From Pyrenula massariospora (lineage: Eukaryota > Ascomycota > Eurotiomycetes > Pyrenulales > Pyrenulaceae), in NCBI GenBank assembly GCA_021030905.1, contig JAGFMI010000004.1, positions 1,736,001 through 1,800,000 on the forward strand: a DNA stretch of 64,000 nucleotides, given 5' to 3'. This document shows, in pieces, positions 21,664 to 31,814 of this stretch. The translations under genes were made by a program, and so were the position numbers. Position 1 is the stretch's first letter; each line of letters opens with the position of its first letter. The notes under the pieces were generated by a model. It worked only from the letters and a program-made list of their open reading frames with translations, ran no database searches and had not been told where the DNA came from.

Positions 21664-24600
21664 TTTGTGACTGGAGGCAGCTTCACAGCATCATCTCGAC
21701 TCTTGAACGTTGATGTACGAGCCGTTAATCACCCTGAGCTGTGATCCTGGAGCTTGAGCTTCCCTTGCTTTCCGCACGGATCCGTAGATCGCTGTCAAGC
21801 TTTCAAGCTTGAATAGCAGGTTTGGAGTCCGTCAGCGATGAAGCTTGAAGGTCGACAGATGCTACTCGGACGACTCTTCGAGAACTCAGAGGCTCTAACA
21901 GCAGCTGTCAACTCTAGAAGTTCTGCCAGGAACGCGGGCTAGATGTGAATTGTCGTTGGGAGTGCTCAGGACAACAAGCTTTCCTGCAGATTGCCCAAAA
22001 GCTAATCACCGGGATATCTTCGTTGAAATGACCAGCGCTGACTTAGTCCAGCGATCATGAAATGAAAACAAATGAGTTTGGCGGGCAAGCGTGCGAAGGG
22101 CCCAACACTTCCACAAGCCCTGCGAAGATTGACAATATAAGGAAATTGGTTCGTAATCGTCTAGATGAAACTTAGACGAGTGATAATAATAATCACACGC
22201 TTTTGGCTAATGACATCGAGAACTGGACAGAGCTTCCATCAGGCTTTAGCTGACCAAACAATAGGCGTCCAGAACCATCCTAGAAGCCAGAATAAGTACT
22301 GACGCCCTTCCACGTCGCCCTGCACCCGGAGGGAAGAGGCATCAGGGAGATGGGTTGGGATAACGGTCAGTAATTCCGAGGATGGGGCAGCCACAACGGG
22401 TGAGGGGCCTTGAGCTGTCGACATTCAGCAGCTAAGATCGGGCAACTCTGTAGGAGATTGCCAGGTGAGAGCGGCACCGGGGTCTCTCTGACATGAGTAG
22501 ACCCGCGAGGCATGGGCAAGGAACCCCACACCCGGAGAATTTAAGAGCGACGTTATTGGCATGGACATTAATTTGCCGCCATCAGAGCTCAAGCTTTCAC
22601 CAGGGACCGCAATGATGTGGCTGGTGGGCTTCTTCCCAAGTTTCTCGAAGGAAAAGGACCTCTTGCTCCCTCTCTCTCTCTCAACGTCCGGGCAGCGCCA
22701 GCGGCCGAAAGTACATTTTCCCCAGCTTCAAGAGAGTGCATTGCCAGCTCTGCCCCGATTGCAGTAGTGTAGGGGTGGTTTCGAGTGGTTTGCGTCGTTG
22801 GCACCCACGGCCCCATTTTAGCCGAAGCCAAGAGGTGTCGAGATATTCCACCACAGTCTGCGAGCGTCGCCGGGGAGAAGCAGATGGTACATCCGGAGAG
22901 GCTGGAAAGTGTTTCTGAGAGCGCCAGCTACGTGGACATTGTGTGCGAAGGAGGATCGTGGCCCACCACATCCCGTCAGGGCGAGTTTGAAGGCCTACGA
23001 TGCAGCGACAACCACACAGAGCGGACCAGTCATCGATCTGGCTGTCCCAGGGATCAGGGACAAGGCTGGCATTGCGGGGTCCTCTTTTGTGAGAGCTTGC
23101 CGTTGTCTCGAATTGGGCGTGTGGAAGATTCAACGGCAGTGGTGCCTTGCTGAGGGCCAACAGCCAAGCCGCCAGGTTCAAGGATATTCTGGCTCGGACT
23201 AGGCCTACAAGGTGATCGCAGGCCTCGCTGATAGGAGCATCCATGCATGTCACGACCAGTTGCCAATCGCTCACTTCAACATGCCTAATTAGTCCAAACC
23301 GAGTTCCTCCCCTCGCAAAGCTCTGGATATCTCAATTCTAGCTTGCGGAGAGGCCAATTTCGGTTATGTAGAGGGAGCGATGCTGTCACCGGCCTCGGAG
23401 ATTTAACCGCCCGCTGCTGAGGGCAGCCAGGAGAGATCGAACCTAATCGCTGACAGCTGTCTGACTAGAGTCAGAAATGAGATTATAACATTGTAGGAAT
23501 GACCAGCAGATGGGGGCCATTATTGCCCGTAGAGGACAATTGGGCGGACTGTGTTCGTCAAATGAGGAATCTCGTCCATCAAAGCACGGATCAGCAATAT
23601 CCCCGTAGATCAAGCACAGCGGGATCTAGAGAAGTCGACATCGTCGACGAGTTTTCCAATCAACTTCAATGCAGCCGAGTCCTCCGATCTGCCAGAACGC
23701 CCCAAACGGAACGATCCGCAATCTTCGACAATGCGCTGTACCTGGACCTCTCGGTCCATGACTGTCGGATGTTCCAGGGACGCCACGTTAAGCTGCTGCA
23801 TTTCCTGACAGCAACCTTGATACTGTCTGCATCCCAAGTGCAAAAATCGCGACGAGTGGCCAATCTGGGGAGAGGTGGGATCTGCATGTCGACCCTGTCC
23901 ATAAGATTTGAGTACGCAGGGGAAGGCCGGCGGAGGGCCAATGGCGAAGCTGAGACACTGGCGGCAATGATCGACCGCAGGGTTGGTGATGGAGCACGAG
24001 GAACTGTTCTCCAGCACAGGCGCCCCCCAACAAAGATATTTGATCTCACCCACCAATCCCAAGATCTTCCTGATCAGAACAGACGCGGCATCTCATCTCA
24101 TCGCAGCTCCTCGCGAGGAGTTGCCGTGCTTTTCGTGGTGCTTGAGCAATGACGCCCCCAAATCAGTGCCAGGATCATGTCATTAAGTTTTACGCCAAAG
24201 GACAGCGGTAGAGCAGCACGCCTCCGATGGTCGTCTTCGGATGCGTAAGCTTGCTCGGTCACGATCCGAGGACACGTTTTTGAGGCTCACGAGCTTGCGC
24301 GTAGTAGAACCCTCTGATGGGACTTCGATCGAGGCCAACCTCTAGGCTGACTCGCTCATGGGTGGAGATACTCGCCCACGAGAGTGAAATTAGAGGAGCG
24401 GATGGACTTGGCAGGCCGTTTCTTCATCTACTGCCGGAATTGGCGTCTACAAAACTCAGGACCTGCTCTCCACTGGAGATGACGTGATGAGCAATGTCAA
24501 ACTTGTTGCAACTGACGAGGCCGTGGGACCGGCTCCTGGGGACACATGACGCACGGGCTCATACGACGGACAATGTCAGAGCATCTACCAAGAGGCATTT

Positions 24601-25183
24601 ACCACAACTTCTATTCGACAACATCTCTTGCCGTGTCAGATTTTACGCAGGGGTACTCGAAGACCCTGATATAAGCCTTGATATAGGTCGTCTACCCTCT
24701 GCTATTCCCAAAAACACGCTCGCCAAAGCTTCGGAATCCTCCTCGCTCACGGTCAAAGACGACACCGAGCCCGCATTGCCACAGAGACAACCAATGATGA
24801 CTTGCTTGGGGATCGATCACAGCTGGATCAGCTTAACCTTGCCCCCCGCATGGTACTCTATGTCTCTCAACCAAGAAGCCTGATTTTATCCCAGTTTGTT
24901 CGGATTTGAAATCGATCTGCAGCTCTTTGACAAAAATGGTTGTCGGTTCGAGGTCTACACGGGCAGGCTGCAGCCTCGGTAGGGTACCTGGTTGCGGTGC
25001 TAACAAGCCACAGGCGTATAGTTTCAGATGTGTTTGTAGGCTGTCATTATGCAGCCAGAGCCTACTGTATTCCTGCTTGGGTTGCCTATACCGGTAAGAT
25101 CTGCTCATCCCCATGGTTGGGCTGGAACAATAGGTGAATTCCATTGTCCAGTCTGGTAAGAGCAAGCCCTGGGACGTGAGGTT
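21664..25183. other. Long upstream region of the homeobox gene
   Basis: 3.5 kb between the homeobox ATG and the THOC1 stop codon, both on the minus strand. Many overlapping frames of 60-217 residues occur on both strands (for example 23499-24152 + and 23610-24062 -), but they contradict each other and show no domains. A short CT dinucleotide run lies near 22668-22682. It may hold a long 5' leader and distal control elements. Confidence 0.45.
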
Positions 25184-27049
25184 TCATGTGACCTCTATTG
25201 CCGCTGAAGTAGATTCGGCCTGCACCTGCTCCTGCTGCAGTTTGTCTAATTCACCAAGTTCGACCACAGAGGGTGTGGCATTCTCCTCGGAAAGAGCCTT
25301 TAGATTACGACCGTTGTCAATCTTTTCACACAACCGAAAACGATTTCTCGATGCCCTCAGGGCTCTCCATAATTTGCTGTCTTTGGCTTCCTTTGCTACC
25401 CGTATTTCTTCCTCTGTTCCCATCTCCGCATCGAGTTCGTCCATTTCAATACCTTTCAAAAACGATTCTGTCGTCGGCGTTTTGTATCGTTCCGGATCCT
25501 TAAGACTGTCTAGACTAGTATCCTTCGATAGAAAATGCATGTTCATAATACTGTTTGGTGCAGACAAAGTCTCGTTGGTGCATCTCTTCTTTAGATTCTG
25601 CTGAGTTTCAAGGTATTGCTCTGCGGTAATAGACGGGCGTTGTATTGGCGGGCAATTTTCTGCCTTCCAGCGGGCCCAGTTCTTGTCTCTGCTAAGTACA
25701 GTGTCCACCATGCGATAATAGAACTTGCCCTCGTTTCCAACGCCTTGTTGAAGATACTCCACGATGTTACTTTTCATTTTAGTGGCCCACGAGGCGTCCT
25801 CTTCAGACAAAGTGTATTGGGGGTACAGGACAGATTTGTTCGTCAACCCGGTAAACTTCATCTTCGCAGATGGAGTCAGCGACAGGAGGAAGTCCAGAAG
25901 TATCAGGGCTTGGACGAGTATGTGACGTCTGAAAGCGAGATCGTGGATCTCGAGTTCGAAAAGGTCTCTATTTGTGAGGTATTTTGGATGGAATGTTCCG
26001 GTGGATTCGGAATCGATATCGGAAGGCTTGCGTTTGACACCACGCCTTGCGTCGTCTGAATGTTTTCCGCTTGTCGTCACGTTTGCTTTGACTTGTTGGA
26101 AGCTGGAAAGCGTCGTCTCAAGCCCAGATTTGAACTTGGTCATTGGCTCAGGGGAAAAGAGTTCTGTCGGTGCCGACAAGTAGGCTTGCAGACCCCAAAA
26201 AATCGGATACAAAGCATCAAGGTCAAGTGGCAGAGAACCGTCAGGCGGTTTGATGTTGTTTGAGGATACGTCTGCAGTCTTGTCGATGTCTTCCTTGCCT
26301 TCTTCGTCTGCAGGTCTCACAGGCCTGGTCACCCCGTCTACCGCGGTAATGGCGATGGATGAGCTTTCTTGGCCATTATTGATGTTCGAACTGTTCCCCT
26401 CCGTCGCGAGTGTCTCTGATGATGCATCAAAGGACGTAACATTTTCAACGTGGAACTCTCCCCTTAGATTGACTGAACTTTTGTCTCCAAGCGGAAAGCT
26501 CTGGAAAAGGAAAATGAAGACTCGGCCACAAAAAACCGTATCCTCTGCACGAGAGAGTCGTCTCAGTAGCTCGTTGCATGCCCGGAGGATTACTAGATTT
26601 TTAGAGTTGAAGTTTCTAGCAATGATTCTCTCGCGCCGAGATTCGAGGTAGTCGAAGACCTTACGGCAGCCATCGATTGTCTGACTATCCAACAATTCTT
26701 CCGCTAGCCAACAGAGCAGCGCAGGCTCACACAATCCATGATCCCCGAAAGCTTGTACGACATCGAGCAGGTTCCACGTCCGCACGAAGTTTGGGTCATT
26801 GATTAGGTTCGTAGCCACCGCTTTGTAGAATTCTTGCCGAAAAAATGTTTCCAAGCCAGCGTAGCTAGCCTGGGGGACAGGCTTCTGGTCCCATATTGCT
26901 CTTTTGGCTTGTTTGAATCGTTCTCCAAGGTCCGCCTCTGTTATTGCAGGGTCGACATCAGTGCCATGTTTGACCTCGTCAGCGTATTGCAAGAGACTGC
27001 TGAGTTCTTTTTCGTAATTCTGCACCGAAATCGCGCTGAGATTCGACAT
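25184..27049 (-). CDS. hpr1: THO complex subunit 1 (THOC1/Hpr1)
   Basis: Single-exon gene of 621 residues, ATG at 27049. The N-terminal half matches the THOC1 family: a conserved helical region with NLVILRACNELLRRLS and TVFCGRVFIFLFQSFPLGDKSSVNLRGEF at about 150-212. An acidic linker follows, then LPLDLDALYPIFWGLQ and a second helical block around 390-470 with PPIQRPS. The C-terminus is charged and Gln/Glu-rich. THOC1 is a core subunit of THO/TREX, which couples transcription elongation to mRNP packaging and export and limits R-loops in the nucleus. No targeting peptide is seen. No intron is needed, as the frame is open throughout. Confidence 0.93.
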   Translation of the reverse strand: MSNLSAISVQNYEKELSSLLQYADEVKHGTDVDPAITEADLGERFKQAKRAIWDQKPVPQASYAGLETFFRQEFYKAVATNLINDPNFVRTWNLLDVVQAFGDHGLCEPALLCWLAEELLDSQTIDGCRKVFDYLESRRERIIARNFNSKNLVILRACNELLRRLSRAEDTVFCGRVFIFLFQSFPLGDKSSVNLRGEFHVENVTSFDASSETLATEGNSSNINNGQESSSIAITAVDGVTRPVRPADEEGKEDIDKTADVSSNNIKPPDGSLPLDLDALYPIFWGLQAYLSAPTELFSPEPMTKFKSGLETTLSSFQQVKANVTTSGKHSDDARRGVKRKPSDIDSESTGTFHPKYLTNRDLFELEIHDLAFRRHILVQALILLDFLLSLTPSAKMKFTGLTNKSVLYPQYTLSEEDASWATKMKSNIVEYLQQGVGNEGKFYYRMVDTVLSRDKNWARWKAENCPPIQRPSITAEQYLETQQNLKKRCTNETLSAPNSIMNMHFLSKDTSLDSLKDPERYKTPTTESFLKGIEMDELDAEMGTEEEIRVAKEAKDSKLWRALRASRNRFRLCEKIDNGRNLKALSEENATPSVVELGELDKLQQEQVQAESTSAAIEVT

Positions 27050-28522
27050 TGTAGAAGGCGAGGTTGGTTCTGGAAATGCCCTCTGATCACGGGCCTAAGG
27101 TAGGGTTCATCTCGCACCTAAGCCATCAGCAGGCAGGTAGCGGTGCTGCGGATCGGGAGAATTCAAGAGTCTTGCAGATGCAGAGCTGGTGAGGTGAATA
27201 GGGTCGGCCTTGGGATCGATCAGGCCAGCCCGTGTAGCGACGTGAGGCTCTAGGGCGGAAAATGAAAGGAGGAGGATGACGAAGAGCCGTCTGCGGCTGT
27301 GGAGATCTTGGTTGCGGCGCCCCCAAGCCGCGGGGCCGAAGCGTCCTCGTCCGTTAGCGAGCATTACGATCTGACAAAAGAGGATAGATTCTCTGGACTA
27401 GAAATGCGCATAATGACGAAGACTGCCGGTGCTCTTCAAACCTGTTAAGCTATCAAATTATTAGCCCTACCATCCATATTGTTGACGACGAGCTGCTTGA
27501 CGTTGTCATGGAATCGCCTCAGATCGCTCCTTTGAGAACGAACATTTCCTTTAGACCTGTGGACATCGCAGAACCAATGGCGACGGTAAACTGGCGACGT
27601 CTTTGCTTATGCTGCCGCGCCAAAAAGGCATACTGGCTGTATTCTCGCAAAGGAGGCAGTAAGCGCTCTTATTACTAGATACAGCCGTAATAACGAGCTT
27701 AGTTAGTACACCACTAACAATGTTCTAAGCAATAAGATATATCTACGCCATGTTGATTCCGATTTTGGCTGGTAGTGCTGTAACGGCCACGTCTGAAATC
27801 TTGTTAACTAAGCAGCATTAAACAGCAAAAATGCCGTCCCCTTTACGCCAGAGGTTCCCTTTACGTGAGAGGTTTCCTTTCCGTGAGAGGTTTCCTTTCC
27901 GTGAGAGGTTTCCTTTCCGTGAGAGGTTTCCTTTCCGCGAGAGGTTGAACGCATCGCGCTTGAAGAGTTTGAAGAGCTTGAAACCGCGACATGACGAAAG
28001 AGTAGGTCTACTGGTAAGCTTCACAACGGCGTAATCACTACAGCGGATCGAGAATCGTGAAGCGCTCCAGCTCATGCTGGTCGCTCACTTCAGGCCTTCT
28101 ATATTCTCCCAGCTTTGATAAGGACCTCCACTATCTTATTCATCGTCGAAACAGTCAAAATTAGTAAAAGATTAACGACCAATCTACCCAAGAATCGAGG
28201 CTTAGTAAACAACAACATCAACGCCAATTAAAACAAGATGAAGGCCTTCGCCATGCTTGCAAGATAAAACAAGTTTAGGGAAAGGCAACCAAGGCAACAT
28301 CAACTACGATATTGTGCTGTTCAATTGTGGACTATAACGTCGAATTGTGATCAACGTTGATCAAAGCAGAGGTAAAAAGATCCATATCTTAGAGATTTAC
28401 CGTACTTTATGCCTATAATGATCTTACTTCGTCTCTACCACACTAATAAAGGACACTGAAGACGGTGTTCCATTTACCATGTTCCCATTCATTCTTTAAA
28501 GGCCTTACATCGCCAATTTATT
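27050..28522. other. Intergenic with minisatellite
   Basis: 1.5 kb between the THOC1 start and the 3' end of the left secreted paralogue. It contains the 18-bp tandem repeat listed separately and an AT-rich part (about 27660-28500). An ATG at 28238 begins a 9-codon signal-like start (MKAFAMLAR) that stops at once; I see no supported gene. Confidence 0.45.
27837..27946. repeat. 18-bp tandem repeat (minisatellite)
   Basis: Five complete units of GAGGTTTCCTTTCCGTGA span 27851-27940, flanked by partial copies. The three central units are identical; the first (CCCTTTACG) and last (CGCGA) differ slightly. The unit is a multiple of three, so both strands read open hexapeptide repeats, but no real gene surrounds it. 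Confidence 0.85.
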
Positions 28523-29240
28523 TTATGTGTCTAACCACTTTATGGAATCGCATTTGGAATCCTGACTGATAGATAAATCTGCTGCCTGAACCATGAAATA
28601 TTGCTGAGAAGCGTCAATGTCGACGATACTCCTAAAAGCGTCTATGTCTGACGTGATAATGGGCATGATGGAGAGTGCCACGCGTGGCCTTCCATTGTTC
28701 TGCACACGCAGCTCATATCGCGCATGTCCTTGCCAGGCGACTGCACTGTTAGCCTTCATGTCTATGATAGCGCCGATCGCGGCCTGCTCTGCGGCCATCA
28801 TGGCGAACGAGCGAACATCACCAAGGTCGCTGTAGGGCTCGATGATGATTTTCATTTCGTTGCCGTACAAGGTCACTTTGCCACTGACTTGGATTGTTTC
28901 GTTGTGATTGTCCTTGTTGTTTTTACATTCGAAGCTGATAGCGTTCTGGACCCTTTCCTTCGTCTCTTGGGGGACTAGCTGTCCCCATCCCCAGGAATAG
29001 AATTGGAAAGATTTCATTCTCCCGTACTTGACAAACTGCGGTTCAGGATCGTCGTCGCGGGCGTCGATACCATTATTCAATGGAAGAATATCAGCAGCAT
29101 TCTGGGGGAGTGCTGTTGCTATGTTGGAGCAGGCTAGGATTTGGTTATTAGCGTCCAAGACACACATGAGAAGCGTGTAACGAGGGTGCAAAAAATAATG
29201 TACCTAATATACTTGAAAGAAAAGCTACTCGAGCTTTCAT
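28523..29240 (-). CDS. Small secreted protein, paralogue A of a divergent pair
   Basis: Two exons, 29240-29204 and 29133-28523, encode 215 residues. The 70-bp intron has a GTACAT donor, a GCTAAT branch site and a TCCTAG acceptor. It interrupts codon 13 in phase 1, inside the signal peptide, exactly as in paralogue B. An alternative GTATAT donor 9 bp upstream would also keep frame. After a signal peptide of about 20 residues the mature protein has only two Cys, at 82 and 207. The motif WGQLVPQE ends 13 residues before the first Cys, and 8 residues follow the last. A WQGHARYELRV block matches B. I do not recognise a known domain; the role is unknown and an extracellular disulfide-bonded protein is inferred. 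Confidence 0.7.
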
Positions 29241-30220
29241 ACTACTAATCAGAAAAAGATTGATGAGAAAATAAGTCGCAAAATTATACAATGGACGTGG
29301 CGAAACATTCTTTTCATTGATAAGTCTGAATTTGCTCGAACCATGAGTCTAGAAAGACTGTTGCAAGGCGCCAATTCTAGTTACAGCTGGAGCATCAAAC
29401 CGGGGCTTGACATTGTCGTGTTGCATAGAAGTGGATAACATTGACGGAACAAAGTGCTTAGCCACCCAGCCACCGAGCCACCCTCACGAGGTGGCCATAC
29501 TAATATAGCTTGTACCCCTTAGGAGATAGCTAGAGAATCAAGCATCCAGTTCCTCTCTTTAAGAGGTATTTTGCAGAATCGAACATTCTGCATTTCAAAG
29601 CCCGCCGAAAAGCCCACCAATACCGTACGTTTAGATGCAGCGAATCGCTGATTGTGTATTACAAAGTGTTGGTAAACTCTTTCGGCTTCTTCTTTTGGGA
29701 TATTCGTCGTACTTCTATCCTGAGGCAGCGCATTCTCCGAAATCCGGTCTGCGGCCCCGCACCCAGGGCTCGAGATTGAAAGTGGCTCCTAATTAGCAGG
29801 GGGACAGACAAGGCTGGCTAGCAGAAGTTGTGGCCAAAACACCAAAATGCGGGCACTACTTCTGCTATGCAGCTACCTAGCCGTGCTAGCCTCGAGAAGT
29901 CATGGTATCCCTCATCGCTATCACTTTGCCAGGCCGCTTTGGCACGACAACTCATACTCAGCCTTGCCCGCCTTCGCCTCTCTTTGTAAGTGGCTACTAT
30001 GATGGGATCGGCAGGTTGGCGGCTCGTAATACACAATAGCAGGAAATGGAAGAGTTGCATTTGTACTAAACGCATACCGAGGTTCCAAAACAGAGGAAAG
30101 TATCCTTAGGTGGGCACATTGAAAACCAGTTTCTTGTCCGTTTATCATCGGTTCCACGCATCCACTATTAATAATTGAAACCATTGTTGAGGAAATCCTA
30201 CTAACATCTTCCTCCCAAAA
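29241..30220. promoter_or_regulatory. Divergent intergenic region of the secreted pair
   Basis: 980 bp between the two start codons of the divergent paralogues. It must contain both promoters. No strong TATA box is evident on either side. Short frames inside (29818-30184 -) look fortuitous. Confidence 0.4.
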
Positions 30221-30990
30221 ATGAAGCCATTGAATGTGTTGACTGGGCTTTGCTTTTGTGAGTGAAGCTTGTATCTGCTTATGTCACAATTCCCCTTCTC
30301 TGCCATCCGTCCCTTCTTTCGAAGTGCAACACCTAGCTGATCTCTATAGTCAGCGCAACAAGCTTCTCGCTAGACTCCGACGTAGAAATCCCATCCTTTG
30401 AAGAAAGACGCAGCTCTAGCATCGCTCTCGAATCGCGCAACCTAGCGAACATAAATTTCGCCTTTCAAGCCTGGGGTGAGATACTACCACAAGAAATGAT
30501 AGAAAACATTAGAGCAATCATAAACCGTATTTGTCAGGTTTCAATACAGCCCGAGGATGTTTGGCAGCTCGCTCTAGAGGCCATCCAACACCGTCCGCCA
30601 ATGATCTGGGGCGAGACGGCCGATGGGGAGGACCTGATGACGCAGGTCGTGATTCAGCCGCTCAGGGCTACGGCGACCATTGGCCACCAGTGGCTCACCA
30701 GCGTGGCCGTCCTGGCCGGAATCGAAGACCCACAGCCCGACCTTGATACACGATGGCGTGGCGAGGCGGGCTACACGTTAACGGTGAGAGACGGCGATAA
30801 CGATGTGATCCGATTCCGGCTCGAGACGCGGCGAATGGGGGGCTATTTTTTCCAAGGTTTGCAAGGGCTTTTAATCGAACCGGATTATGGTAGATTCGAC
30901 CGTGTCGGTACCATATACCTTCTCGACCGACGGATGGTCGCGAGCGGAGGGACACTTGCCTGCATAAGACACATGGTGCTAGGGCAATAG
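30221..30990 (+). CDS. Small secreted protein, paralogue B of a divergent pair
   Basis: Two exons, 30221-30257 and 30350-30990, encode 225 residues. The 92-bp intron (GTGAGT donor, CTATAG acceptor) splits codon 13 in phase 1. The N-terminus MKPLNVLTGLCFF is a plausible signal peptide. The mature protein has two Cys, at 74 and 217: the first lies 13 residues after Pro-Gln-Glu in AWGEILPQE and the second lies 8 residues before the C-terminus, the same as in paralogue A. The central WRGEAGYTLTV block aligns with WQGHARYELRV in A. Overall identity is low, so the duplication is old or fast-evolving. The family is not one I recognise; function unknown, possibly an effector or an environmental interaction protein. 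Confidence 0.72.
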
Positions 30991-31814
30991 GATACCAAAC
31001 CACAGGAGTAGGCTAGCCTGATGGAATATATACTAGAGACGTCCGGCCGTTAGATATTGGCATAGAAACTTATCACGATATGAAGTCGCATTCATAGTGG
31101 TTAGCAATCTGAAGGTCCTAACGCTAGAAGTGAAAGCAGTAGAGAGTTTTGGAAGCCTTAAGACTCATTTTGCCAAGTGAGAAATAACTGTACGGTGGGA
31201 GTTTTCTCGATCCGTCGAAATCTCCTCGAATTTTCCTAGCTAGACGAAGTGTGATTCTTTATGATCAATTTGATACTTCAAGTCTATGTTGAGATGGAGT
31301 TTTTAACGATTAGCGGCTATTTGCAATGCCTCACCAGTTTGCGGCGAGGTAGCCTTCCTCTTGGCCATAACGATCTGAAGGGCATCTAGAACTCGGCCAT
31401 GGTCCTTATAGCGGAACAAAGCATCAAGAGCCAGTTCTTCATGGCGTACTCGTAAATTCGACGTTATTCTTAAAGCCAGACGCTGAGAATGTAAAAAGAG
31501 GAAGAGAGACCTGTCAGTGATAAGTAGGGTTTGAGCATGATTTTGAGGATCTTGCATTCATTTTCCAAGGCTAGATCAGTATCGGTTGAATACGTTAGCT
31601 ACCTTAAGTACCTAATGAAATTAAGAAGAGGATACATCCGAGTATGCGTAAGATCGGAGTTTTATACCAGCAACGCTTTACCTACTGTAATGAAGCAACG
31701 CTAGGCCTATCGTAGAGCCTGTTTTTGCGGAGAAAATTCGTCCTCTGCGCGTCGCGTGCCTGTGCACCCAAGTGAGCTCGAGCGCAACGCATAGTCGGCT
31801 TTCAACAGCCGGGC
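30991..31814. other. Intergenic with a weak small ORF
   Basis: 824 bp between paralogue B and the Aquarius gene. It includes the promoter of the latter and the weak minus-strand candidate at 31303-31557. Confidence 0.4.
31303..31557 (-). CDS. Possible small protein or gene fragment, 84 residues
   Basis: An ATG-initiated frame of 84 residues. The C-terminal 60 residues (from RLALRITSNLRVRHEEL onward) look like a charged amphipathic helix pair and are more protein-like than the first 24. A pyrimidine-rich CTCAG sequence with an ACTGAC-like branch point just before that block looks like a 3' splice site, so this could be the last exon of a gene whose earlier exon I could not find. I do not recognise it. 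Confidence 0.3.
   Translation of the reverse strand: MQDPQNHAQTLLITDRSLFLFLHSQRLALRITSNLRVRHEELALDALFRYKDHGRVLDALQIVMAKRKATSPQTGEALQIAANR

Noticed and set aside
23425-23460. Minus-strand GGTTCGATCTC, another tRNA B box-like sequence
   Set aside because: The flanking bases cannot form the five-pair T stem, and no A box is seen at the correct distance.
23499-24152. 217-residue plus-strand frame upstream of the homeobox gene
   Set aside because: Overlapped by several comparable frames on the other strand, composition not protein-like (many Arg, Ser and Gln), no domain, no splice-supported extension.
28238-28264. ATG followed by a signal-peptide-like MKAFAMLA, possible third secreted paralogue
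   Set aside because: Stops after nine codons; no downstream similarity to the secreted pair could be found.
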